Below are positions 53,526 through 61,927 of a stretch of 64,000 nt of DNA, one piece after another. Source of the stretch: Rhizobiales bacterium NRL2. GTDB taxonomy: Bacteria > Pseudomonadota > Alphaproteobacteria > Minwuiales > Minwuiaceae. The number at the start of each line of letters is the position of its first letter. The first letter of the stretch is position 1. Where the stretch lies: contig CP016093.1 in the NCBI GenBank assembly GCA_001664005.1, positions 3,245,001 through 3,309,000 on the forward strand, in the 5' to 3' direction. The notes under the pieces were generated by a model. That model did no database searches. It saw nothing but the letters and a program-made list of their open reading frames with translations, and had not been told where the DNA came from. The translations under genes and the position numbers were made by a program.

Positions 53526-54401
53526 CTATTCGAACGGCGCGAAGGCGGCCAGCATCCGGCCCGGCGCCTTCGTGTCGTCCGGCGCATGGACGGGCTGGAT
53601 GCAGACATGGTCCGCGCCCGCCTCGAAATGCGCGTCGATGACGGCGCGGATCGCCGCCTCGTCGCCATTGGCGACCATGGCGTCGAGGAAACGGTCGTTG
53701 CCGCCGTCGGCCAGTTCGTCTTCCGTGAAGCCCAGCCTGAGCCAGTTGTTGCGGTAGTTGGGCAGCGGCATGTAGCGCTCCAGCTCCTTCCGGGCCAGAT
53801 CGCGGGCGCGCGCCTTGTCCGTCTCCAGGCAGATCTTCTGTTCGACGCAAAGCCACCTGTCCGGCCCCAGCGCCTCGCGGGCGCGGCGGGTATGCTCGGG
53901 GGTGACGTTGTAGGGGATGGCGCCGGCGGTCATCTCGCGCGCCAGGTCGAGCATCTTCGGACCCAAGGCAGCGACGAATGTGGTGCGCGAGGGATCGTCG
54001 AGGCCCGGTCCGTCCTTGCCGCGGAGCGCCGTCAGATACTCCCGCATGGCTGTGAGCGGCTTGCCGTAGCTGTGGCCGCGCAGGCGCTCGACCATGGGCG
54101 CGTGGCTGACGCCGAGCCCCAGCATGAAGCGCCCGCCCGAGATCGCGTTCAGCGTCATGTGGCCCTGACGGGCGGCGAAGGCGTCGCGGGCGTAGATGCT
54201 GGCGATGGAGCTGCCAACCAGCAGGCGTTCAGTCTGGCCCAACAGGAACGCGCCCTGGGACATGGATTCATAGCCGACCGATTCGGGATACCAGAGCGCG
54301 GCGTAGCCCAGCGCCTCCACCTGCCGCGCGAAACCCTTGAGCTGTGTCGCGTCGAACTTGTGCGTGGCGTACCAGACGCCCAGCCGGCCGATCTTTTCCA
54401 T
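53526..54401 (-). CDS. Luciferase-like (F420/FMN-dependent) monooxygenase family protein
   Basis: A 291-residue TIM-barrel protein of the bacterial luciferase-like family, close to F420-type oxidoreductases (G-V-W-Y-A-T-H near the start, A-L-W-Y-P-E-S-V-G-Y, and G-R-F-M-L-G-L-G-V-S-H). It may use FMN or F420; the cofactor cannot be settled by reading. A GGGGAGG ribosome site precedes it. It is probably co-transcribed with the GYD gene. Confidence 0.83.
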   Translation of the reverse strand: MEKIGRLGVWYATHKFDATQLKGFARQVEALGYAALWYPESVGYESMSQGAFLLGQTERLLVGSSIASIYARDAFAARQGHMTLNAISGGRFMLGLGVSHAPMVERLRGHSYGKPLTAMREYLTALRGKDGPGLDDPSRTTFVAALGPKMLDLAREMTAGAIPYNVTPEHTRRAREALGPDRWLCVEQKICLETDKARARDLARKELERYMPLPNYRNNWLRLGFTEDELADGGNDRFLDAMVANGDEAAIRAVIDAHFEAGADHVCIQPVHAPDDTKAPGRMLAAFAPFE

Positions 54402-54519
54402 CGCGTCGCCTCCCCTGTTTCAGGCGGCGATGGTCGCCGCTTGCGCCGTGCGGTTCAAGCGGCGAGCGAGACGGGAGAGTTTCCCGGGGGCGCGCTGCAG
54501 CGGCTTCTGTCCGCGGAAG

Positions 54520-56277
54520 CTAGCCGGTCAGCCCTTCCTCCAGGGCCTTGATCTGCAGCGCCAGGTATTTCGAGTAGATGCGGCACTGCGCCAGGCTGCC
54601 GGCGATGAACCACAGGCCGGGCTGACACGTGCGGCGGAACATGGCCCTGAGCTCCTGGTCCTCGCCGAAGCCCCAGACCGGTCCCACCCGGTCGGCCACG
54701 GCGTCGCCGAACAGACGCCGCACCAGCCATTCCTGCTCGCGGTAGCCGGTGGCCAGCACCACCAGATCGGCGTCCCGCCGTTCGCCGTCGCGCAACGTCA
54801 TGCCGCCTTCGTCGAAACCCTCGATCTCGTCCCATTGCACGAGCCCGATCTCGCCAGCGGCGATCAGGTCGGAACAGCCGACATTGAAGTAATAGCCGCC
54901 GCCGCGGGTCAGGTACTTGAACTGCCAGCCGGTATCGTCCTCGCCATAGTCGAGGCGGAAGCCGGCCCGTTCCAGCCCGGCGAGCAGGTCCCGGTCCAGT
55001 TCCCGCGATCTCGCGGTGAAGGTCTGGTGCGAGGCGCGGGCCAGGGCGAGCGGCGTGCTCGCGACGATCAGGTCGCAGTCCTCCAGCGGCGGACCCTCGG
55101 AATAGAGAGCATAGGGAAGCTGGGCGCTCGGCTCGATATTGACCACCATGGTCGGATTGCGCTGGACCATGGTGACGCGTGCGCCGCTGGAATGAAGATC
55201 CTGGGCGATGTCGTGGCCGCTGTTGCCGGTGCCGATGACGATGGCGTCCCGGCCCGCGAAGTCCTCCCCGTCGCGGTACTCGGCGGAGTGCATCACGGGA
55301 CCATGGAAGTTCTCCAGCGACGGGATCTCCGGACGGCTGGGAATGCCGCTGACGCCGGTGGCCATGACGACGTGACGCGGGTTCATCGTCCTGAGCGAGC
55401 CGTCCTCGCGGCGGAGCGAAACCGTCCACCGGCCCGCTGCCTCGTCCCATTCGCCCCCCTCGAACTCGGTGCCGGTCCAGACATTGAGCTCCATTGCCTC
55501 GGCATAGGCCTCGAACCAGCCCGCCAGCTTGTCCTTGGGGATATAGGTCGGCCAGTTGGGCGGAAACGGCATGTAGGGCAGGTGATTGACCTGCACCTGG
55601 TTGTGCAGGGTCAGGGCGTGGTAGCGCTTGCGCCAGTTGTCGCCGACGCGCCAGTGCCGCTCGACCACCAGCGTGTCCACGCCAAGCTGGCCGAGGCGGG
55701 CCGCGATGGCGAGGCCGGCCTGGCCCGCGCCGACGACGATCGCCACCGGATCGTGCTCCGCATAGGCCGCTTCCGCCTGCCGCTGATCCAGCCAGTTCGG
55801 ACCCCGGAAATCGCGGGAATGCGACTGGCCGGTGGGCCGGTTGCTGCCCAGCCTCTCCTCATGCCCCTTCAATTCGTCGAGTGCAGTGAGCAGGGTCCAG
55901 GCCCTGGGTTCGCCATCCGCGCCGGCGCGCAGCCGCAGAATGCCGCTGCCTCGGCCGAGCCGGGTCTCGAAATCGAAAAAAGCTTCGACGCACTCCGCGC
56001 CGGCGCGCTGCACCGTCCGCGGCGCAGTCCGGTCACGCGCGGCCCGGAAGCCCGAGGGTCCGGTCCCGGCGGCATGATGCGCCAGCGCGCTGGCGACTTC
56101 GGCGCGGCCACTGACCGTTCCGATCGTCCAGGTCAGCGCCACCACGTCGCGCCAATGGCAGTCCTCGGCGAACAGCGGCGCGAGCGCCGCCGCCTCGCCC
56201 GAGGCCAGCGCTCGCCCGAAACGGCCGAGCCATTCGTCGATCGCATCCGTCTGCCGCGCGGGCGCCGTGTCGGCCAT
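54520..56277 (-). CDS. Flavin-containing monooxygenase with N-terminal SnoaL-like domain
   Basis: A 585-residue protein. Residues 1-150 resemble an NTF2/SnoaL-like domain and the rest is an FMO/Baeyer-Villiger-type flavoprotein. The FAD loop G-A-G-Q-A-G-L-A-I-A is near residue 180 and the NADP loop G-T-G-N-S-G-H-D-I-A near residue 345. A-T-G-V-S-G-I-P lies between them, and the late A-T-G-Y motif is present. Likely oxidises a soft nucleophile or a ketone. The ATG follows GGAG. This domain fusion recurs in actinobacterial and proteobacterial FMOs. Confidence 0.87.
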   Translation of the reverse strand: MADTAPARQTDAIDEWLGRFGRALASGEAAALAPLFAEDCHWRDVVALTWTIGTVSGRAEVASALAHHAAGTGPSGFRAARDRTAPRTVQRAGAECVEAFFDFETRLGRGSGILRLRAGADGEPRAWTLLTALDELKGHEERLGSNRPTGQSHSRDFRGPNWLDQRQAEAAYAEHDPVAIVVGAGQAGLAIAARLGQLGVDTLVVERHWRVGDNWRKRYHALTLHNQVQVNHLPYMPFPPNWPTYIPKDKLAGWFEAYAEAMELNVWTGTEFEGGEWDEAAGRWTVSLRREDGSLRTMNPRHVVMATGVSGIPSRPEIPSLENFHGPVMHSAEYRDGEDFAGRDAIVIGTGNSGHDIAQDLHSSGARVTMVQRNPTMVVNIEPSAQLPYALYSEGPPLEDCDLIVASTPLALARASHQTFTARSRELDRDLLAGLERAGFRLDYGEDDTGWQFKYLTRGGGYYFNVGCSDLIAAGEIGLVQWDEIEGFDEGGMTLRDGERRDADLVVLATGYREQEWLVRRLFGDAVADRVGPVWGFGEDQELRAMFRRTCQPGLWFIAGSLAQCRIYSKYLALQIKALEEGLTG

Positions 56278-56473
56278 GCCATTTCTCCAGAACGTCTCCG
56301 TACAAGCCTAGGGAACTTGCGCCGGCCGACGCAACTCGTTGCACGCCGGCGTGGCATGCGTGGCCATTTCGTGGGCAGTGCCGGGTCCCCGATGGCCGCG
56401 CAGGGGTGGCCCCGCGCTGGTGCGGGTCTTGCAGCCGGCACGGACGGAAAATCCGGCAAGGGAAGGATCGGGA

Positions 56474-57277
56474 ATGAACAAGCCGCCGACGGATGCGGGA
56501 ACGGCAAGGCGCCGGCTTGGCGCGGGGGACAGCTATCACTGGCGCGTCGACGAGACTGTCGTCGACATGGCAATGCCGCTCCCCGAGCCGCGCCGCGCCG
56601 CCATCGCCGCCGAGCCGCAGTCGGTGGTCTGCGACCTGAACCGCACCGCGCTGGTGGTCATCGACATGCAGAACGACTTCTGCGCGCCGGGCGGCTGGGT
56701 CGACCATCTCGGGCAGGATTTCACACCGGACAGGCGCCCCATCGAGCCTCTGAACACGCTGATCCCGCCCCTCCGCGAAGCCGGGGTGCCGATCATCTGG
56801 GTCAACTGGGGCAACCGGGCGGACCTGGCCAACATGCCGCCGAACCAGATCCACCTCTACAAGCCCGACGGCGGCGGCATCGGCCTGGGCGAGCCCCTGC
56901 CCGGCAGCGGCGCGCCTGTACTGCAGAAGGACAGCTGGGCCGCCGCCATCGTCGACGAACTCGACACCGATCCGGGCGACATCTTCGTCGACAAGCACCG
57001 CATCAGCGGCTTCTGGGATACGCCGCTGGACAGCATCCTGCGCAATCTGGGCACGCGGACCATCCTGTTCGCCGGGGTCAACACCGACCAGTGCGTGCTG
57101 CATTCGCTGACCGACGCCAACTTCCTGGGCTATGGCTGCATCCTGCTGGAGGACTGCTGCGCCACCACCTCCCCGGAATTCTGCACCGAGGCCACGGTCT
57201 GGAACGTCAGGAAATGCTTCGGCTTCGTCAGCGATTCCACGCACGTCCTGGCGGCCCTGCGCGAGATGAAGGACTGA
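56474..57277 (+). CDS. Isochorismatase-family cysteine hydrolase, possible biuret/triuret or ureido-compound amidohydrolase
   Basis: A 267-residue cysteine hydrolase. The catalytic triad is readable as D64 (D-M-Q-N-D-F-C), K174 (V-D-K-H-R) and C207 (N-T-D-Q-C-V-L-H). The overall pattern, R-A-D-L-A-N-M-P followed by a glycine-rich G-G-G-I-G-L-G-E-P, resembles biuret hydrolase and RutB-like members more than isochorismatases. Downstream lie a GntR regulator, an importer and an allophanate hydrolase, so a substrate yielding allophanate, such as biuret, is plausible. Exact substrate unproven. The 196-bp gap upstream shows no other gene. Confidence 0.78.
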   Translation: MNKPPTDAGTARRRLGAGDSYHWRVDETVVDMAMPLPEPRRAAIAAEPQSVVCDLNRTALVVIDMQNDFCAPGGWVDHLGQDFTPDRRPIEPLNTLIPPLREAGVPIIWVNWGNRADLANMPPNQIHLYKPDGGGIGLGEPLPGSGAPVLQKDSWAAAIVDELDTDPGDIFVDKHRISGFWDTPLDSILRNLGTRTILFAGVNTDQCVLHSLTDANFLGYGCILLEDCCATTSPEFCTEATVWNVRKCFGFVSDSTHVLAALREMKD

Positions 57278-57416
57278 GAACCCCGGCGCCCGCCGCGAAA
57301 GAGGCTGGCGCCGGCGCGCGCCGTTGCGCATCCTCGCCGGGCATCGGAATCGGGAACGGGTGGCGCGCGTGGCAAGGACGGCCGCCGGCAGACCGCCCGG
57401 GCGCGGCGGCGGCCGC

Positions 57417-58076
57417 ATGACCCGGGTCGAACTGCTGACACAGAAACTCGCCGAGGACATCCTCGACGGCCGGCTGAAGCCTGGCGCGAAGCTGGACGAA
57501 CAGGGTCTGGCCGACCGCTTCGGCGTCTCCCGCACACCGGTCCGGGAAGCCATCGGTCAGCTGGTCGCCATGGGCATGCTGGAAAAGCGCCCCCATGTCG
57601 GCGCTGTCGTCCGCCAGGTCACGGCCGAGCGCCTGAGCCAGATGTTCGAGGTCATGGCCGAGCTGGAAGCCGCCTGCGCGCGCCTGGCGGCCGAACGGAT
57701 GACGGCCGCCGAGCTCGGCGAACTGCTGGCGCTGCACGAGGAGACCCGCATCGCCGTGGAGGACGGGGACCACGAGGCCTACGAGGTGCTCAACCGCCGT
57801 TTTCACAATGCGATCTACAGCGGCACCCACAACGACATGCTGGTGGACACGACCCTGGAGGCCCGCCGCCGGGTGGCGCCCTATCGCCGCGCCCAGTTCT
57901 CGGTGGCCGGCCGCGTGGCGGCCTCCTACGACGAGCATGGCGATGTCGTCGCCGGCATCCGGCGGCGCGACGGCGAACGGGCCTATCAGGCCATGCGCGC
58001 GCACATCCGGACCGTGAAGGACGCCTCCATGAACTATGTCGCGCAGACGCTCAATCTCGATACGGACAGATCCTGA
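57417..58076 (+). CDS. GntR-family (FCD-domain) transcriptional regulator
   Basis: A 219-residue FadR-type GntR protein. The winged helix is L-A-D-R-F-G-V-S-R-T-P-V-R-E-A-I-G-Q-L near residue 35. A C-terminal FCD domain carries the metal-binding pattern (N-R-R-F-H-N-A-I-Y then histidines later). The ATG start lacks a good ribosome site; a GTG upstream could add residues. It is placed between the isochorismatase-like gene and the importer operon. TTGCATRCAA sites downstream are its likely targets. Confidence 0.87.
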   Translation: MTRVELLTQKLAEDILDGRLKPGAKLDEQGLADRFGVSRTPVREAIGQLVAMGMLEKRPHVGAVVRQVTAERLSQMFEVMAELEAACARLAAERMTAAELGELLALHEETRIAVEDGDHEAYEVLNRRFHNAIYSGTHNDMLVDTTLEARRRVAPYRRAQFSVAGRVAASYDEHGDVVAGIRRRDGERAYQAMRAHIRTVKDASMNYVAQTLNLDTDRS

Positions 58077-58108
58077 AATATTACGTAACATCAATATATT
58101 AAATAATA

Positions 58109-58306
58109 TTGCATACAAAATGCCGAATTCTCCGACACTCTGCGCCCGAATTGTGCAGCGCACATATTTTCGCCACCGGCCAGGCCCGATCTCCGCAACC
58201 GATTGAATTCATTTGAATGTTTCCAATCCCCTCCGACCGGTCGCGCCGAGAGGCTGCCCCCGCACTGCCGAAGGAACGGGCGCAAGCATTCGATAATTGC
58301 ATGCAA
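58109..58306. promoter_or_regulatory. Two GntR-type operator candidates (TTGCATACAA, TTGCATGCAA)
   Basis: TTGCATACAA at 58109-58118 and TTGCATGCAA at 58297-58306 are near-identical palindromes in the unusually A+T-rich 333-bp gap between the GntR gene and the importer operon. The second is part of the 12-bp perfect palindrome ATTGCATGCAAT, 38 bp upstream of the sigma-54-like promoter. Spacing and shape fit a dimeric FadR-type regulator binding two sites. The rest of the gap holds no gene I can support. Confidence 0.55.
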
Positions 58307-58343
58307 TATTTTATACACCCTTGTTTTTACATATAACTTTTTC

Positions 58344-58359
58344 TGGCCTGTTGCTTGCT
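58344..58359 (+). promoter_or_regulatory. Sigma-54-like promoter of the importer/allophanate-hydrolase operon
   Basis: TGGCCTG-TTGC-TTGCT matches TGGCACG-N4-TTGCW at 10 of 12 positions and keeps both the GG at -24 and the GC at -12 with exact spacing. The start codon of the binding protein lies 50 bp downstream. This is the third such site in the window at the head of a nitrogen-related operon. Confidence 0.55.
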
Positions 58360-58409
58360 AGTTCCGTCTCAGGGTCGCGGCGTCCGCCGCGGAGACAGGG
58401 AGCAGAACA

Positions 58410-60029
58410 ATGGACAGGCGCAACTTTCTCAAGCTGACGGCATTCGGAGCGGGTGCGGTAGCGGTGCCGATGCTGGCGCCCTTCGGCGCGCCGCGGGCGG
58501 CGGGCCGCGCGGACACGCTGCTGGTCGTCGTCGGCAGCACCGTCAACAGCATGGACATCCACCGCGCGGGCACCAACCGACCAAGCTACGCCATCGCGGT
58601 CAACCTGTACGACCGCCTGGTCGGCTTCGGAACCAAGACGCTGGCCGACGGCACGGAGATGTACGACTACCAGAACCTCACGCCGGAACTGGCCGAAAGC
58701 TGGGCGTTCGCGGCGGACGGCAATTCGGTGACCTTCAAGCTCAAGCCGGACGCAATCTTCTGGGACGGCTCGCCGGTGACGGCCGAGGACGTGAAATGGT
58801 CGTTCGACCGGGCCGTTTCGGTCGGCGGCTTCCCGACCACGCAGATGCGCGCGGGTTCGCTGGAGAAGCCCGAGCAGTTCACGGCGGTCGACGAAAAGAC
58901 CTTCCGCATCGATTTCCTGCGTCCCTCCAAGCTGACCATGCCCGATCTGGCGGTGCCGGTGCCGATCATCATCAACTCGAAGGTGGCGAAGGCCCACGCC
59001 ACCCAGGACGATCCCTGGGCGACCGAGTACCTGCACCGCAATCCCGCCGGCAGCGGCGCCTTCATGCTGGAGCGCTGGGATCCGGGCCAGCAGGTGGTCT
59101 ACAAGCGCTTCGACGACTGGAAATGCGGTCCCCTGCCCGGCGTCGAGCGGGTCATCATGCGCGAGATTCCCTCGTCCTCGACCCGCCGGGCGCTGCTGGA
59201 GCGCGGCGACGCGGACATCTCGCTGGACCTGCCGCCGAAGGACTTCGCCGAACTCAAGGCCTCGGGCAAGTACACGGTGGCCGCGGCGCCGATCGAGAAT
59301 TCGATGATCGCCATCGGCCTCGACACCACCTACGGCCCCTTCCAGGACAAGCGGGTGCGCCAGGCCGTGGCCTATGCCATTCCCTATGAGCAGATATTCA
59401 AGCAGGCGGCCTTCGAGCGCGGCATTCCCATGTGGGGCGGCGCATCCTTCGAGCCGGCCGATATCAGCTGGCCGCAGCCCTTCCCCTACTCGACCGACTA
59501 CGACAAGGCGAAGGCCCTGCTGGCGGAGGCCGGATACGCGGACGGTTTCGAGGTGCCCTTCGCCTTCAACCTGGGCTTCGCCCAGTGGTCCGAACCGATG
59601 GCGCTGCTGGTTCAGGAAGGGCTCGGCAAGGTGGGCATCCGTACCGCGGTCGAGAAGGTGCCGGGCGCCAACTGGCGCACCCAGGTGCTGATCGAGAAGA
59701 AGTGGCCGATGCACATCAAGAACTTCGGCGGCTGGCTCAACTACCCCGACTACTACGCCTACTGGGTCTACCAGGACGGCAGGCTGTTCAACTCCATGAA
59801 GTACCGCAACGAGACAGTCGAGACGGTGACCGAAGAGGCCCTGCATCTGCCGGTGGAGCACCCGGACTACGCGCCGAAGATCAAGCAGCTCATCGCCACT
59901 TTCTTCGACGAGGTACCGCTGATCCCCGTCTTCCAGCCCTATCTGGACGTGGCGATGCAGTCGAACGTCTCGGGCTACAAGTTCTACTTCCACCGCCAGC
60001 TCGACGCGCGCTGGCTGAGCAAGGCCTGA
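58410..60029 (+). CDS. Peptide/opine-type ABC transporter substrate-binding protein (Tat-exported)
   Basis: A 539-residue family 5 extracellular solute-binding protein. The N-terminus M-D-R-R-N-F-L-K-L-T has a twin-arginine motif, followed by a hydrophobic segment and cleavage near A-P-R-A-A. L-A-E-S-W-A-F-A-A-D-G and F-W-D-G-S-P-V-T-A-E-D-V-K-W-S are family hallmarks. Despite the peptide label, this family binds many ligands. The linked allophanate hydrolase suggests a nitrogen-rich ligand. It is the first gene after the sigma-54-like promoter. Confidence 0.9.
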   Translation: MDRRNFLKLTAFGAGAVAVPMLAPFGAPRAAGRADTLLVVVGSTVNSMDIHRAGTNRPSYAIAVNLYDRLVGFGTKTLADGTEMYDYQNLTPELAESWAFAADGNSVTFKLKPDAIFWDGSPVTAEDVKWSFDRAVSVGGFPTTQMRAGSLEKPEQFTAVDEKTFRIDFLRPSKLTMPDLAVPVPIIINSKVAKAHATQDDPWATEYLHRNPAGSGAFMLERWDPGQQVVYKRFDDWKCGPLPGVERVIMREIPSSSTRRALLERGDADISLDLPPKDFAELKASGKYTVAAAPIENSMIAIGLDTTYGPFQDKRVRQAVAYAIPYEQIFKQAAFERGIPMWGGASFEPADISWPQPFPYSTDYDKAKALLAEAGYADGFEVPFAFNLGFAQWSEPMALLVQEGLGKVGIRTAVEKVPGANWRTQVLIEKKWPMHIKNFGGWLNYPDYYAYWVYQDGRLFNSMKYRNETVETVTEEALHLPVEHPDYAPKIKQLIATFFDEVPLIPVFQPYLDVAMQSNVSGYKFYFHRQLDARWLSKA

Positions 60030-60042
60030 GGGGGCGCGGCGC

Positions 60043-61071
60043 GTGGCCCGGCGCTCCACCGTTGCGCTGATCGGGGGACGGCTGCTGCAGGCCGTCCCCT
60101 CGATCGCCGGCGTCATCGTCGTCACCTTCATCCTGACCCGGGCGTTGCCCGGCGATCCGGCGGTCTACTTCGCCGGACCGGCGGCCGACGCCCAGTCAAT
60201 CGAGCAGGTGCGGCAGGCCCTGGGCCTCGACCGCAGCCTTCCCGAACAGTTCCTGATCTATCTGGGCGACCTGTTCACCGGCGACCTCGGCCAGTCGATC
60301 AGCACCGGCCGCCCGGTTGTCGAGGAACTGATCCGGCGCATGCCGGCCTCGCTGGAACTGACCTTCCTGGCGCTGCTGTTCTCGCTGTCGGTGGCGCTGC
60401 CGCTCGGCATCCTGGCGGCCACGCGCCCCAACAGCTGGATCGACCATCTCTGCCGCGTGATCGTCACCGCCGGCGTCTCGTTGCCCGTGTTCTTCACCGG
60501 GCTGTTCCTAGTCTATGTCTTCTACTTCATCCTCGGCATCGCGCCCTCGCCGCTGGGGCGGATCGACATCTTCTATCTCGACCCGCCGCACGTGACGGGC
60601 TTCTTCACCATCGATTCCCTGCTGGCGGGCGACATCGACACCTTCGGCGCGGCGCTGGCGCAGCTCGTCCTGCCGGCGATCACGCTCGGCCTCTTCACCC
60701 TGGCGCCGCTGGCGCGCATGACCCGCGGCGCGATGCTGGCCGTGCTGTCGAGCGATTTCATCCGCACGGCCCGGGCCTCCGGCCTGTCGCGGCCGACCGT
60801 GCTCTACACCTACGCACTCCGCAACGCGATGCTGCCGATCCTGACCACGCTCGGCATGGTCTTCTCGTTCATGCTCGGCTCCAACGTGCTGGTGGAAAAG
60901 GTCTTCGCCTGGCCCGGCATCGGCTCCTTCGCCATCGAGGCGCTGATCGTCTCCGACTACGCCGCGGTTCAGGGCTTCGTGCTCGCCATGGCCTTCCTGT
61001 ACGTCGCCCTGAACCTGGTGATCGACATTCTCTACACCGTCGTCGATCCCCGCATCGGACTGGAGGGCTGA
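60043..61071 (+). CDS. Peptide-type ABC transporter permease (DppB-like)
   Basis: A 342-residue permease with six predicted membrane segments. It starts with GTG behind GGGGGCG, 13 bp after the binding-protein gene. T-F-I-L-T-R-A-L-P-G-D-P-A near residue 30 is the DppB signature. The EAA-type loop reads R-T-A-R-A-S-G-L-S-R-P-T-V-L-Y-T-Y-A-L-R-N-A. Confidence 0.91.
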   Translation: MARRSTVALIGGRLLQAVPSIAGVIVVTFILTRALPGDPAVYFAGPAADAQSIEQVRQALGLDRSLPEQFLIYLGDLFTGDLGQSISTGRPVVEELIRRMPASLELTFLALLFSLSVALPLGILAATRPNSWIDHLCRVIVTAGVSLPVFFTGLFLVYVFYFILGIAPSPLGRIDIFYLDPPHVTGFFTIDSLLAGDIDTFGAALAQLVLPAITLGLFTLAPLARMTRGAMLAVLSSDFIRTARASGLSRPTVLYTYALRNAMLPILTTLGMVFSFMLGSNVLVEKVFAWPGIGSFAIEALIVSDYAAVQGFVLAMAFLYVALNLVIDILYTVVDPRIGLEG

Positions 61072-61074
61072 GCC

Positions 61075-61917
61075 ATGCGGGAGTTCCTGAAACACCTGCG
61101 CTACATCCTGACCGAGAACCCGGTCACGCTGGTCGCCGGATCGATCTTCGCGCTGCTGGTCCTGTTCGCACTGTTCGGGCCCTGGATCGCGCCCTACGAC
61201 CCGCTGGCAAGCTCCGCGAACGCGCTGCAGCCGCCCAGCGCCCGCCACTGGTTCGGCACCGACCAGCTGGGCCGCGACGTGCTCAGCCGGGTCATCGTCG
61301 CCACGCGGCTGGACCTGACCATCGCCGTCGTGGCGGTCGCGCTCTCCTTCATGGCGGGCAGCGTGCTGGGTTCGGCGGCCGGCTATTACGGCGGCTGGAT
61401 CGACCGGGTCGTGGGCCGCCTGACCGACACGATCATGGCCTTTCCCCTGTTCGTGCTGGCCATGGGTATCGTCGCGGCGCTGGGCAACAGTGTCGAGAAC
61501 ATCATCTACGCCACCGCGATCATCAACTTTCCCTTCTACGCCCGCGTGGCGCGCGCCGAGGTCAACGTCCGCCGGGAAGCGGGCTTCGTCCTGGCGGCGC
61601 GGCTGGCGGGCAATTCCGACGTCCGCCTGCTGGCGACGCAGATCTACCCCAACGTGCTGCCGCCCATGATGGTGCAGGTCTCGCTCAACATGGGCTGGGC
61701 GATCCTCAATGCCGCCGGTCTTTCCTTCATCGGTCTGGGCGTCCGCCCGCCGACCCCGGAATGGGGGATCATGGTGGCCGAGGGCGCCGGCTACATCGTC
61801 TCCGGCGAGTGGTGGCTCGCGCTGTTCCCCGGCGCGGCGCTGATGATCGCCGTGTTCTGCTTCAACCTGCTGGGCGACGGTCTGCGCGACCTGATCGACC
61901 CGCGCCGGCGCACCTGA
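61075..61917 (+). CDS. Peptide-type ABC transporter permease (DppC-like)
   Basis: A 280-residue permease. H-W-F-G-T-D-Q-L-G-R-D-V-L-S-R-V near residue 60 is the DppC signature. The cytoplasmic coupling loop is around V-L-A-A-R-L-A-G-N-S-D-V-R-L-L. It starts 3 bp after the DppB-like stop and completes the membrane channel. Confidence 0.91.
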   Translation: MREFLKHLRYILTENPVTLVAGSIFALLVLFALFGPWIAPYDPLASSANALQPPSARHWFGTDQLGRDVLSRVIVATRLDLTIAVVAVALSFMAGSVLGSAAGYYGGWIDRVVGRLTDTIMAFPLFVLAMGIVAALGNSVENIIYATAIINFPFYARVARAEVNVRREAGFVLAARLAGNSDVRLLATQIYPNVLPPMMVQVSLNMGWAILNAAGLSFIGLGVRPPTPEWGIMVAEGAGYIVSGEWWLALFPGAALMIAVFCFNLLGDGLRDLIDPRRRT

Positions 61918-61927
61918 GGAGGCGGCC

